From Neurospora tetrasperma FGSC 2508 (taxonomy: Eukaryota > Ascomycota > Sordariomycetes > Sordariales > Sordariaceae): a DNA stretch of 64,000 nt. Under the pieces are notes generated by a model. That model did not search any database and was not told where the DNA came from. It worked only from the letters and a program-made list of their open reading frames with translations. Both the position numbers and the translations under genes were made by a program. The stretch lies in assembly GCF_000213175.1 (NCBI RefSeq), contig NW_009799099.1:3763674-3827673 (forward strand), written 5' to 3'. Shown here piece after piece: positions 13,261 through 26,116 of this stretch (position 1 is its first letter; every line of letters starts with the position of its first letter).

Positions 13261-15155
13261 ATGGCTTCGATAGCAGCAGGCCTGTCTCAGGCTCTTCCGA
13301 AGCCAAAGTACAGCGGCGAATACGAAGAATCAAAGTCACAGCAACGCGGTCCCAGAATTGTCGGCGCCGGCCAAATTGACGAAACTCAAGTTGTGCTGAG
13401 GGTCAGTAACCGCACCCTCCACTATCCGCTTGCGTGCTTGCTTTCGAAAACCGGCTAATGCTAACATTCCGCTCTCCCAGAGAACCGGACCACCACCGTA
13501 TGGAAATCGACAAGGTTGGCGACCGCGTGCACCAGAGGATTTCGGCGATGGCGGTGCCTTTCCAGAGATTCCCGTTGCTCAGTATCCCTGGGGCAAGGAC
13601 GCCTCGAACAAGTCGAACGCGTTAGTTGTTCAGGTTGATGGAGAGGGCAAGGTCGACTACACAGCGATTGCACGACAGGGTCACAGCAGCGACCGGGTCA
13701 TTCACGCGTCATTCAAGGATCTGATTCCATTGCGACAGAGGGCTGAAGCGGGCGATCTTGACTTGTCACGACCGAGCAAAGAGGAGGTGGAAGCAACGGC
13801 AGAGAGGACCAAGAATGCACTGGCTGCGTTGGTCAGCGGCGCCGTGGCGTCCCAGAAGCCCAAAAACATCAACATCAATACGAAGCGAGAGCCGACATTT
13901 GTGCGATACACGCCATCAGCGCAGATGGGAGACAACTCCAAGAAGCAAGACCGTATCATGAAGATTGTGGAGCGACAGAGAGGTATGTCATCCAAGACTT
14001 GAGCATTAGCTGTGGGCGGTAAACTAACAATTGGTAGATCCCATGGAGCCACCCAAGTTCAAGCACAAGAAGATTCCCAGAGGACCCCCAACTCCCCCTC
14101 CTCCAGTTATGCACTCGCCTCCGAGGAAGTTGACGGCCGAGGATCAAGAGGCATGGAGAATCCGTAAGTAATCTATCTGTGTCACAAGGAGAGTGGTCTA
14201 CTAACAAGCGACAGCACCTCCTATTTCCAACTGGAAGAACCCCAAGGGTTTCACTGTTCCGCTCGACAAGAGATTGGCCGCCGATGGCCGCGGTCTGCAA
14301 GATGTGCAAATCAACGACAAGTTCGCCCAATTCTCGGAAGCCCTCTTCATGGCCGATAGACACGCCAGAGAGGAAGTCCGACAGAGAGCTATGATGCAGC
14401 AGAGGCTGGCAGAGAAGGAGAAGGCACAAAAGGAGGAACATCTTCGCCAACTTGCGCAGCAAGCCAGGGCGGAGCGCGCGGCTGGTGGACGGAGCAGGAG
14501 GTCACGATCCCGCTCTTACAGTGGTTCCGAATCTCGCTCCGAGAGCGATGATGACTCTGAGCGGGAGAGAAGGGAAGCGCGCAAGGAGAAACTTCGCGAG
14601 GAGGAGCGCAAACTCAGACAGTCGCGTATGGGTGCGGAGAGGAGAGCCCAGGTCATGGCCCGCGAGATGGACAGAGACATCTCAGAGAAGATCGCCCTCG
14701 GTCTCGCCAAGCCCACGCAGTCCAAGGAGGGCATGTATGACTCCCGCTTGTTCAACCAGTCTAGCGGTTTCGACAGCGGCTTCAACGAGGACAACCCGTA
14801 CGACAAGCCTTTGTTTGCCGCCCAGGAAGCTATCAGCAGCATTTACAGGCCCCGTGCCAACGCGGAGGATTTCGACGATGAGGCGGCGGGCGAGAGCGAG
14901 ATGGCGAGGATTTCGAAGTCGAACAGGTTCGGCGAGGCTCTGGGTCGTGGCACGTTCAAGGGTACGGCTGAGGCGGAGGCGAGGGAAGGGCCGGTGCAGT
15001 TCGAGAAGGACACGGGGGCGGACCCCTTCAACGTGGACAAGTTCCTCAACGAAGTGGAGAAGGACGGTGCTTCCTCGTCGAACAAACGCGGCTATGGGTT
15101 GAATGATGGAGAGAGGGACTCGAAACGAACGAGGATCGATGACGATGAGGACTAA
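13261..15155 (+). CDS. prp45: Prp45 / SNW1-SKIP, pre-mRNA splicing factor
   Basis: Nuclear protein of the activated spliceosome (NTC-related complex) and, in animals, a transcription co-regulator. Exons 13261-13401, 13481-13982, 14038-14163 and 14215-15155 give 569 residues. Donors GTCAGT, GTATGT and GTAAGT and branch sites GCTAAC and TACTAAC are visible. Family marks include the conserved N-terminal block with PPPYGNRQGW, the IPPPISNWKNPKG segment that names the SNW family, and the PLDKRLAADGRG block. An Arg/Ser-rich run (RRSRSRSYSGS) and a charged helical region follow. The C-terminal half is acidic and ends in DDDED, with a KRTR basic patch as likely nuclear signal. Length is normal for filamentous fungi. 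It is tail to tail with Tim22. Confidence 0.95.
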
Positions 15156-15856
15156 GTCAGTGGCTCTAGGGTACTGAGAAGAGCCCATCGTGTTCTGTGA
15201 TGTCCAATATTGGCTCGGGCTTTGTCGTACTGCATGTTAAGGAGTTTTGTTCACATGGGCGATTCAGACATAATGCAAGCGAAATAGGATAAAGAAAGTA
15301 CTTTGCCTGACCCCCGATCGAAGCCGAGATGGTACATGTTTTAACTTGCTCTTTACAGATTCCCGTCTTCACATGATAACTTTCCAATACAATAACATGC
15401 TCAGCAACAAACAAAGAATGGAGATCTCTTCATCTATCCGTCCCCGAAACCGAGTCCCCGAAATGCTAGGGGAGCGTGGATCTATCCTCGTCCAATGCCT
15501 ATATGTTATCGTATTTGTACACAAAGATAAAAGCATCTATGCCACCCCCGTTTTAACGCCGTTTCCCATATCCCAAGTCTTATGTCCATGTATACACACG
15601 CACGCACGCACGCCCAGTCTGCCTGTTACCTGCTTTTCCAGGTCTCATCGCCGAAGACCTATCCGGCTATTCCCCTGGCTTCTGCAACACCAAACCCAGT
15701 AGTAGTACATCAAGCCAAACCAGACCAGACCGGACCGGACCGGACCAGATCAGACCGAAACGTTCGTCACGAACAGTGTCTAACCCTCCTCCTTTTCTTC
15801 CACATCTTCCATCTCTTCCACCTCTTCTCTTACTGTTCGTTCTCACCCCTCCTTCC
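15156..15856. other. Convergent intergenic region of Prp45 and Tim22, with simple repeats
   Basis: About 0.7 kb between two converging genes. It contains a (CACG)n-like run at 15,597-15,612 and a pentamer array of CCAGA/CCGGA type at about 15,719-15,755. No gene recognised; the long frame through 15582-16172 plus is partly antisense to Tim22. Confidence 0.5.
15719..15755. repeat. Pentanucleotide microsatellite (CCAGA/CCGGA units)
   Basis: Seven to eight consecutive five-base units differing by A/G are read directly in the sequence, in the 3' flank of the Tim22 gene. Confidence 0.7.
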
Positions 15857-16874
15857 TTACTCCTCCTCACTAGGCATCCTCATCCAAGCATCAATAGCCG
15901 CACTAAACGCCGCAAACCCCGCACACCCCACCGCCGCCGCTTGGGGACCTCCATTCTTCGCCAGAATCGCGCCCGTCAGACATCCAGCAGCAACACCATT
16001 ACCAAGATCATTCTTCGCCCTGAGCCCTTCAATACCGCACTCGATACCCGAAAACAGGGCACCGACCTTGGCGAAGTTCTTGGCTGTGCTGTACGACCGC
16101 TGGCCCATGTCCTTGAAGCCGTGTTTGAGCTGCTCCTTCAGCGGCATGGACGAGAGGTCGACGGGCTTGTAGCCTGGGATTCCGGCGGCCGCTGGGTTGG
16201 CGCCGGGGCCGGTGCCGGGGGCGGTGGGGGAGTGGTAGGGGGTGTCGTATGCCATCTGTTTGGCAAGGAGAGGGAGTTAGTTGGTTGGTTGGTAGGTAGG
16301 GGGTGAGAGAGAGGGAAAGAAAGAACTGAAGAAAACGTACCGAAGCCATAAACATTCCAAAAACACCACCTAGCGCGAAACCGGCGCCTCCGCTCATGAC
16401 GGTCTTTGCGAAGCATGATTCCATGGCTTTTTGCATCTGTTATGTTTCGTTGTCTCGTTAGCATCATCTCTTTTCTCCTTTTTAAATACTGAGTATCCAA
16501 GTCGCCCCCTCCCTGACCATCAACATCACCCGCCCACCCGCCCGCCCGCGCGCCCGCCTACGCGCGCCTTTTGGCTAGGACTAGTCTATGCGATCGATAG
16601 CCAAACACACAGACAAGACCATGGACATAATGTGATAGCTCTTGGGCCTAGATAGCTCCAGCTTGACAAGCCTTGACTACCATAGCCACCGCCACCACCA
16701 TCACCACCACCTCCTCCTCCTTTTCCTCCTCCTGCACCACAGCAACAAAAGAAGAGTCCAGGTAGGGTGACTACTAACCATCTTAATGTTCGGATCATTA
16801 GGATCGTATCCTCCAGGCGCAGCACCAGCACCACCACCGGGCGCACCACCGCCAGGCATACCAGGGAAGTTCAT
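15857..16874 (-). CDS. tim22: Tim22, channel subunit of the mitochondrial carrier translocase
   Basis: Inner-membrane protein that inserts metabolite carriers and other multispanning proteins delivered by small Tim chaperones. Three exons (16874-16779, 16436-16341, 16255-15857), all phase 0, give 196 residues. Donors are GTTAGT and GTACGT. The N-terminus is Gly/Pro/Ala-rich. The Tim17/22/23 fold follows, with glycine-patterned helices: [17 protein letters not shown] in exon 2, then [15 protein letters not shown] (the conserved segment of the family) and [22 protein letters not shown]-terminal hydrophobic helix ends in a short acidic tail. The exon-exon junctions join Met/Gln and Ser/Met, so the internal ATGs at 16436 and 16255 are not starts. 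Intron 1 is long for this genome (342 nt) and carries a C/G-rich tract and CCACCA runs. Confidence 0.93.
16533..16567. repeat. GC-rich simple repeat (CCCG/CGCC units) in Tim22 intron 1
   Basis: A run of CCCGCCCG and GCGCGCC-type units inside the first intron, read directly. It is unlikely to be coding. Confidence 0.6.
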
Positions 16875-17641
16875 CTTGTCTGGCTATTTGTTTTCTTTTC
16901 TTTTGTTTTCTCGTTTTTTTCTCGGTTCTAGGTGATAGGTTCGCGCAGGCTTGTCCGGCAAGCAAGTAGGCTAATCTGTTTTCGTCTTGTTCTTTTCTTT
17001 AATTCCGCGTGAACGTCGTTTATCCGCTCGAGCGTTCGTTCGTTCGTACGTTCGTTCGTTCGTGGGTTCGTGGAATCAAAGCTCGCGACAACGCGATCGA
17101 GTCGGGCTCGGGTTCGGCGGGAGAAGGGTAGGTAGGATTGATTATATGCTTGGCCCACTTCTTCGTTGTGTGGTCGGTGATAAGGTAGTGGGTGACTGAC
17201 TACTGGACCGCGGTGATGGCAATGATGTGATGAAAACCGACTTAGGATATGTTGCAAGGGGCGCAATCGCAATATAAGAGTCGAAAACACAGGACAGTAC
17301 AATGGATCAGATGTCGGTTCAATTGGACGTGAACTCTGGCTCTCGCTCGTCGCTCAGTTTGCACTGCAAGAAACTGTGGATGGCGATGGATGGGTCAGTT
17401 GAGCACTTGAGCGCTGAGCGGATAGGTGGGTGTGGCGGGCGTGGGTGAATGGATAGGTAACTTCCACTTTATCGCGAATCAATCCATCTGGGGAAACGGC
17501 TTATCGGGCGTGGGAAAGATTTCTGCCTTGTCTCACCGCCTAAAGTTCGAACATCATACCTATGCCCAGTATATACGGTAGTGTACATGCGTTACCGCCC
17601 CCGGAGGCCGTCCCTCGGCGTCCATCGCCCGGGTCCTACAA
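16875..17641. promoter_or_regulatory. Tim22 promoter/leader region with GTTC repeat
   Basis: About 0.77 kb between the Tim22 start and the transposon target duplication. It contains a (GTTC)n-type run at about 17,034-17,074. The left edge of the MULE insertion lies about 770 bp upstream of the Tim22 start codon. No gene seen. Confidence 0.5.
17034..17074. repeat. Tetranucleotide repeat (CGTT/GTTC units)
   Basis: About nine imperfect GTTC units read directly in the upstream region of Tim22. Confidence 0.75.
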
Positions 17642-17649
17642 CGGTAGAA
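17642..17649. repeat. Target-site duplication, left copy (CGGTAGAA)
   Basis: Eight bases directly outside the left terminal inverted repeat. The same octamer follows the right terminal repeat at 28090-28097. MULEs typically make 8-9 bp duplications, so this fixes both ends of the element. Confidence 0.93.
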
Positions 17650-17712
17650 AGACCCGGATAAATCGACTGTGTGCCCAGATATTTCGGCGGTGTGGGGGCC
17701 GCCTGGCCAATG
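17650..17712 (+). repeat. MULE left terminal inverted repeat
   Basis: 63 bases identical to the reverse complement of 28027-28089. Weaker similarity continues for roughly another 80 bases inward (a CCATGTT...AAATTT...AACAT pattern on both sides). Confidence 0.95.
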
Positions 17713-17905
17713 GGAAATCGTGAGCCACCATGTTAGCGCCTGCCAAATTTGCTAGCGAGCAATATTGTGTAACATTTCTGTATTAGTAGTAACGATTGAA
17801 GCAATTGAGTATATTGCCGTCGCTATTATTATTTACTATTGTAGTCAATAAGTATAGTATTAAGGGGATTTTACTTATTAAGATTACTAACTGTATGCTA
17901 TAGAA

Positions 17906-19286
17906 ATGCCTGAAGTTATCGATCTAACTACCTCCTCTCCAGCGGGCTTCCCTATACTTATACGTACGCCCAATCCGACTCCTTCAATTAAATGGATTGA
18001 GATTGAGCTATGCGATGATGATTATAAATTTCTCGATATTAATAAATTTATTAAAGACGAGAAGCTATCTCTAGTATTAGCGCTAGTTCTAGCGATCCCT
18101 ATGTACCGCCGCCGTTACTCCCCCTTAAGCTCTTCGAGTTTATTATTATTATTAAATTCTTCTTCGGACTAAGATAAAGAGATAGAGAAAGAGGAGGAGG
18201 TTAGTAAGAAGGAGTCCGCCCTTATTGAACTTTCTTCCCGCTAGTAGACCGACGTCGATACTGCCATTAGAGAGATTAGTAATATTGTTAGACAATTCAG
18301 ATTTGGTATTTCTAAATACTATACTAGTAACTACCAGCGAAAGGGGATAATTTGCTTCGCTAGTTAGTATAATATTGAGTATATTATAGTGAAGAAGCGT
18401 AGTAAGAAGTGTAACTTTAATACCCTTCTTTAAAGACTGTTGGTAATAAATATAAAAAGAAACTACGAGTGGTAGGGAAAGGTAGTATTTAGTATTAAAA
18501 TTACGGTATAGTAGTTTACTCTTATGAGGGGAGACTACAATTATCTCCTCAACCCTGATAATACTATTTATTTTGCTATTAACCGTTGTTAGTATTATAT
18601 AGAGGAAGTAACTACTAGTATCCTTCGGTTAGCGAAATAGTTAAAGACTTCCTTATTAAATATTATATTTACTATTTATAACGAATTCCCTAGTATTACT
18701 ATTATTCAACGTAATATACTTAATATACTAACCGCTAATAGAAGGAAGGAGGCGGGTGCCCTTACGCTTATATAGTAATTCTTTAATAAATTATAGTTAA
18801 TAAAAGGGGTCTTTAAGGAAGTCTACTGTTATAACGGCGAAGAATTTGGGCTAATTAAGAGAGTCTTCTAAATTTATTTTTAGTATATCGAGCAGTTAAG
18901 AAAGAATTCCGAGGTTATAAGTTTGGACTATACGTATAAAGTTAATAAATTTAATATACATCTCCTTTAAATATATAGTATAATGGCTATATATATGATT
19001 TTTAATATTAGTTATTATTTATTTAGTAGAAAAAAGGAAGTATACTTTATGTAGGTATTTAAGTAAATTGAGGCTATATTAATAATATATAGTATTCTCC
19101 ACCCTCTAATTATTATTATAAATTATAATAAAGTTTATAAGAAGGTTTACCGGGTAGTCTTCCCTATTATCTAATACTAAATCTATCTCTAGTATGTAAT
19201 AAAGAACGTCGCCTTTAATATTAGAAATAAGTAGGAGGGTAGTTTTAATAGTATATCCTTTAGTAATAGAGGAAGTAATAAGATAT
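17906..19286 (+). pseudogene. MULE transposase, N-terminal half (RIP-degraded)
   Basis: An ATG at 17906 opens MPEVIDLTTSSP, followed by 88 codons to the first stop; coding resemblance then continues through stops. Around 18,290-18,560 a FAR1-like N-terminal pattern is visible (KYYTSNYQRKG...VKKRSKKCNFN). At 18,911-18,943 lies EVISLDYTYKV, matching the MULE signature LLLDxTYKTN that carries the first catalytic Asp. About 19,108-19,165 matches the second-Asp block (I-I-N-Y-N...VVFP), with Asn where Asp is expected, the change RIP makes. The half ends abruptly where the LTR element starts. The first stop and the numerous TAG/TAA codons make a functional product impossible. Confidence 0.85.
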
Positions 19287-19535
19287 TACGGGCAAAGGGT
19301 AGATAGTAAATATAATTATATGTAATTGTACAAAGGAGAAAGGAAGAGAAGTATATAGCCGAATATTTAAAAGACTGGCCTTATAAGGGTAACTACTAGC
19401 GGGTCTACGGACCCGCGGTAGGCAACGCTCTAACTAATTAATTACCGGCAATATAGTACCGGTAGTAATAATAGCGATAGTAGTCTTAGAAGCTATTATA
19501 CGCTAGTATAAAATATATAAACTAACCCTATAATA
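19287..19535 (-). repeat. LTR (left) of retrotransposon copy 1
   Basis: 249 bp, aligned to 26117-26365 and to both LTRs of copy 2. It shares a GGGTCTRCGGACCC-like palindrome core and the motif GCTCTAACTAATTA. Differences are mainly transitions. Confidence 0.9.
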
Positions 19536-22500
19536 CTTCTCCGGATTAAAAGAAGCTATATAGTTAACTACTATTATATAAAATAATAGAAATCCTTATT
19601 AAACGAGTAGTTCACTCTTAAAAAGTTTTTATTACTATTATTAGCGGGTATTATTATAACTTCCGCCGCGGAATTAGAACTTCCCGCTTTACCTCCTTCT
19701 CCCTTCGCTTCTTCTCTACCGCTACTTAATCCGGAGGGTACAGCGCTTCGGAGTAACTACTATAAAAAGCCCGAACTATATTGGGGGCTATAGATATATC
19801 GGCGTATAATTACTATAATAGTATATATAGGGGTACTTAAACTATAAAATACTCTTAATAACCTTTATTATTCTTCTAATAATTATTAATTTTTTTAAAT
19901 TCGTATTTGATAGAGTCCTCCCTATTATTAGTCCTCCTTATAATCCAACTATAATTAGTATAAACGTTCTATTCCTCTACGGCTATTTATTTTAAAAGAC
20001 TTTCTTTATCCTATAGTTTAACTGTATTAATATAAAATATTAAATTATATTTTATATTAATTAGGAATTTAAATATTATTTAATAGCTATCCGCTTTAAA
20101 GATTTCAAAAGGGCCTTCGAAAATAGGTATAAACTTAGTGTAAGGCCGGCTAATATTAAGGTTTTTAATATTAAAAAGGACTTTATTTCCCTCCTTATAT
20201 TTTGGTGCGTCCGATCGACGGGCGTTTATATTACTTTTATAGTATTATTATATTTATTAAATTTATTTCGTAATAAAGTCTAAAATTTATTTAAATTAAT
20301 TAATTAATTTATTAATTTTAAAGTACTTTACTTATTATACTGCCAATATTTCTAGTAGGTATAACTTTACTAATTTAATACTTATATAGGGTTAAAAAAC
20401 TATAATTAGCAAAGAAGGGGGAGACGCTAATAGTTTTAAAAATTAAATTATTACTAGCAAACTCCGTAATTAGTAATTAATCTATCTAATCATCCTAGGC
20501 CTAATTAATATAAAAGTAATAATACTTTTTTATCTTTATATTGATATATTTAGTCTAGCTATTAATAATAGGGTAAAAAGCGGAGGAAGGTTTAAGTGTA
20601 ACTTCCAACTATAATAATAAAACTTTTCAAAATTACAAAATAAATTAAATATTATAATTGAAAATAATGGAGTTTAATAAATTTTAAATACTATAAATTC
20701 TTTTAATAAAACGTTCTATTAATTCTTCTACTATTAGACCGATAGTAGGGATATAGTATTTTATTTTCGTAAGGCGATTAATAATAATAGTAATATATTT
20801 AAATTCCTATCTATAGCGTAAATAGGGCGTAAATAGGGTAATATAATCAATCGAAATATCCTTCTATAGTACAAATAGTACTACTAGCGGTTTTAAAAAA
20901 CTATAGGGAGCGTATTATAATAGCTTTAATTTAGTGTATACTAAATAAACCTTATAGTACGACCTTATAGTAATATATATCCTTAATTAAAAGAAAGACT
21001 ATAATAATAACGAATAGGTTTTTTCGTAGCCTAGGTACTTAATAAATAGTAAATTATAAATATAATAAAGGAGCGAAAAATAAAATTCTATATTAGTAAA
21101 ATCGATAAAAATAATATTATAGAAGTATATTCGTCCCTAAATTATTCGGTATTTAATAAAAGGGACCCTCTTTATATAATTTTTAACTTCTTTAAACTAT
21201 ATTCAATAATTAAAGTCCGATAAATAAGTAATAACGTTTTAGAAAATTATCAACTTCTTATAGCCTTCTACTGCTAAATCGTCTATTAACCTCTCGTTTA
21301 AAGTCTTTAATTTATAAATATACTTAATACCGATAGGGACTTCCTCCTTACCTCCATTTTTAAAAATGAAAACTCTATAAATAAAAATATTTTAATCGAA
21401 TAAAATATTATTTCTAACTAATAACCGCTTATTGGTTTCGTTTTTAAATAAATTTTCTAACTTCCCATTTAATATATCGGAATGTACTTATAAGGATTTA
21501 AGGTAGTAGTTAATTATAAAATTAAAACGGGAAAGAAATTAGGACTATTATATATAACGGGGGGTAAATTATTTATTAATTATGAAAATCTTTAAATTTT
21601 TATAGTTAGTAAGGATTTCGAACAGTTTTTAAGCTCCTTTTAATTTAGAACGCTATTCCTTAAGGGCTTTAATAATAATTTATAACTCTTTATTATAAGT
21701 ATTATAATTATATTCCACTAAAGAATACTACTAATTAAAGTAAGTAACTAGATATAAAATACCCTCTTCATTATATTAGGATAGAGTACTACTATACACC
21801 CAATTCGAAGTATTTATTTTAATAATAATTTATTTAGACTAATTATAAATCTAAAGTATTAAATTATTATTGAAAGTTTTCTTAAGAATTTTAAATAATT
21901 TTTAATAGCGGTCGGTCTACTACTATTCTACCGATTTCTTTATTAATTTATATAATAGACTAATAATAATTAAAAAGTATTTAATAAATTATTAATAGAA
22001 ATTAGCGAAACTTAAGAAACGTTATAGCGCCCTTTTAATTTCTAGAACCTTCTAAATTTCAACGGCGGATACTTTATTAGAGTTTATTTCGAATCCTCTC
22101 GGGGTAATAATTAAACCAAAATATGTTATCTTTATAACCTTGAATTCGTATTTATTAATATTAATTTATAGCCGTATTCGAATTATTTATTATAGGACTT
22201 TCCTAATATAATTCTCGTAGTTTCTTTCGTAATTTAAATAAATTAGAATATTATTAATATAATTCTAGAAGGTCCTTAGGGCGCCTTAAAAGCCGAATAG
22301 GTAAATAATAGATTTATAAAGACTGAAATAGGTAATAAAAATAGTAAATTATTTATATTCTTTCTTTATACAAATCCTATTAAATATAGTAATTATATTA
22401 AACTTAATAAAAATCTTTATATAGTAAATAATATTAAAGGTCTCTTTAATTAATAGTAGTAGGTAATACATTTTTAATATTATATTAATAATATTATAAT

Positions 22501-25500
22501 AATTAATATAAATACGGACGCTACTATTAGACTTTTTTACTAAAAAGATAAAAGATACGGCTATAAATTACAATAAACGGATAAAATTCTTTTTTAAATT
22601 CTTATTAATTTACTTTTTAATAATAATAATTTTAATTAAGAATATACAATATAATCGTACATTAGGGGGGGTCACTCCCAACTAGAATTTAATCCTATAA
22701 TTATATAAATAATTGAAAAGAATTTCCTTAGTTGATAATAGGAGGAAAACTACTACCTTGTTAATATATTATCGTCCCTCTAACTCTTTTAAAATAGTAA
22801 TAACTTTATTCTTAATTTTAATTAAACGGTCAACCTTATTAAAGAATTTCTTTATATCTTCGTTAGAGATTTTAAATAAATATATATATTGAATAATTTT
22901 TTTATAAAGCGGAGTATTTTTATTAAAGTTTCTAATAAAGTAAATTACTTTAGCGAGAACCGCGGCTTCCCGAAATTTCTCTAATAAATAAACGCTAACT
23001 AAATCATTAATAAACCTATAGAAGAATAAAGGGAAACTTTCTTTATATTATTAACTATTACTCTCCAAAATATTAATAACTATCTCCTTGGTTAAATTTA
23101 TATCCTAAACTTCTACTATAATAATTAACCTCTCAATTTTAATATAGTTTATAATATATAGCTATAATCGCTAGGATTTATAAACGAAATTAAAAATCGC
23201 TATATTAAACTCTCTAATATTATTAGATTTAAAGGAAGAAATACTATTAAAATTATAGTAATAGCAAATTTAAGGGCGCTTTATACCTATAAAAACATAC
23301 TAACCGTTAAAGCGGATATAAAAGTCGTAGGGTACTAGGCTCTTAATCTTAATAAAAAGCGCAATTATATTTATAATACCAACTTTAGACCCGGCCTTAC
23401 TAATTATTAATACTTTAATAAGCGCGGAAATAGGTTAATAACCGGCCTCGAAAATTCCTAATATAAGAATTAGTAATACTAATATTATTTAAATAGGTCG
23501 AATAATTCTATTACCTAATATTAATTCTAATAGTACTAGGGCTACTTTAATAGGGGGAACCGTTTTATTCTCTAAGAATAAATAAGGAATTAAAGTTAGT
23601 CGAGGAACTAAAGCTAATCGGAGAATTAAAGCTAATTGAGGAATTAAAGCAATCTTACTATAAATAATTACAATTGAAATTCAATTAGTAAGGGCTTTCG
23701 GAACTACTAATTAATTTCTAGGGAAATCGGTAGATAAATAGCGGCCCTTATAAACGGAATTAATAAAATATATTCTATAATAATTATTATTAATTTCGGG
23801 TTTATAATATTATACTTATAGGAAGCCTAAAATAACCAAATAATTCTTAAAAATATTATAAATTAAAAAAGTATTTATTTTATTATAATACCTAATACAA
23901 AATTTAATTATTACTTCTTCGGAAAGAATATTTTTAATTACTCTATTATATAGAATGAACTTCTTCACTTAACGGAGGCGGAAATAAGGAAGGTTATATT
24001 TAATAACAAAAGAGTAATTAATAAAAACAAACGTAGAATAGCTAATATTAATAAGAGAAACATAATAGTTTTTATACAATTTAATTATAATATAGGAAAA
24101 TAAGAGTATTAAATTTAGGGAAATAGAATTATTTAACAATTATATCCTAACCTCCTCTAAACCCTCTAACCCTAGGGAGTCTAAAATTTATTTCTATAAT
24201 AACAATAGAAAGGGCTTTTATATATAATTAAGTATAAAAATTAAATATTTTCTAATTTATTATAATACTCGCTATTAGTAGTAGCGGTAGCGGGGGCTAT
24301 AATAGAAATAATAGTAATAGTAATAGGTATTATTTCAATAGCGCAAACTTCCTCCCTATTACAATAACCTCTACTTTTACCTTTACCCTTATTCTTCTTA
24401 CCCTTATTATATTAAAGGCCCTAAATATTATAATTAATAAAAATAAAATAATTATAAACAATATAATTATTACCTCCATAATAGTAATACTTACTATTAA
24501 AAATATACTAATTAAGAATATTTTTATAAATAAAAATAGCGAAATTAATAGTATTAAAATCTATTTTATTACTACCCTAATTAATTAAGATATTATTAGT
24601 ATTATAGGAGTTGGAAGTACCGCTTATATTAGTATTAGTACTACTAGAACTTCTACCAATAGGAATACTATTACCGAAAATATAAATATTTATTTTATAA
24701 TAATAATTAATATCCTCTAAATTACCGGCGATAGTATAATAAATTACTAACTACTTTTTAAAATCGTTAGCTTCGGGAAGGTTATAATATATAAGAATAT
24801 CGTACAAGCGTTTATTAATTTTATTATATAAATAATAAACCTTTATAGAATTATTTAGGCCGTAGAGGTTTATAAAGTTAATAAATTCTAATTTAAACTC
24901 CGTAAAAAATATATTCTTTATAAAGAATTCTTCGAGACGACGGCTGGCATCTATCTTTAAATTAATATTCTAGAAGCGAATAACTAAATACTCTATAAAT
25001 TCGGTACTAATCTTCTAACGCTAGGAATTTATATTTCTTCTATTTTAAATAATATCTAAATTATTCTAAATACTAAATAAAATTTCAAAACTTAGTAATA
25101 TAATAGTACGAATAATTTTAATATCCTTATTAATATAAAGGAAAGGGTTGTACTTTTATTAGGATAGAATATAGAAATGCTAAAATTCAAAAATTTCGTA
25201 TTTATAAATAATATTAATATTCTCTTTACTAGTAAAAATTAGCGGATTTTCTATGATTTACTTTAAAAATAATATTTTACTAATATTAATTATTTTAATA
25301 TAATTACTAAATAAGGATTGAATATTAGTACTATAAGACTTAAAGGCGGTGTAGTCTATATTAAAGTTATTATATTTCTTCTAAAGGTTGTTAAATTCAA
25401 CCTTTAAATTAAAATATTTGAGGTTCTTCTAATCGAAATTATTTTAAGCTTTAATAACTACTTCGTAGGCAATTTTTAATTCGTTCTTACTATATTTAAA

Positions 25501-26116
25501 ATTAATAGTAACATCCTCGTATTGAGCGAAATTGTTATAATAAAAGTAATTGAACGGAATAATAATCAAACGGAAGGCGGGGTTTTAAATAAGGATATTA
25601 ATTATATTAAAGGAAATATAAGGAATAATTTTCTTCTCCTTATTATTATTAATACCAATGAGGAGATTGTTAATCGCTAGTGAGGGGAGAAGTTTAATAA
25701 GTACAACTTAATAAATAGTAATATTAATAGTATTAATAACCTTATTAAATACCTTATAAATATTATTCAAATTAAATAGTATACTCCTAGGAGGGGTACC
25801 GAAATTAATAAGATTGTTAATATTATTAGTAGGAGAGAAGGACGTATAATCGCTACTCTCAGCGTAAAATATAAAGAAGGTGATTATATAAAACAATTTT
25901 TTATTCCTCAAATAAAAAGTACCTACCCTTATTTACTAAATAAAGGGAGTAAAACTATAATTATTATAATTACAATTATCGATATTTGGAGTACTAAACT
26001 TGGCGATTCGACGGGCGAGGTAATTCCTATACGTATACTAATTAAAAATTAATTGCGTAATAAAAAGAAATAGGTTTGTACTATAAATATAATAATTAAA
26101 AGGTATAATTAATTAT

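Noticed and set aside
25708-25911. 67-codon minus-strand open frame near the right end of LTR copy 1
   Set aside because: It falls in the gag-side interior of the fossil element and is part of it, not a separate gene.
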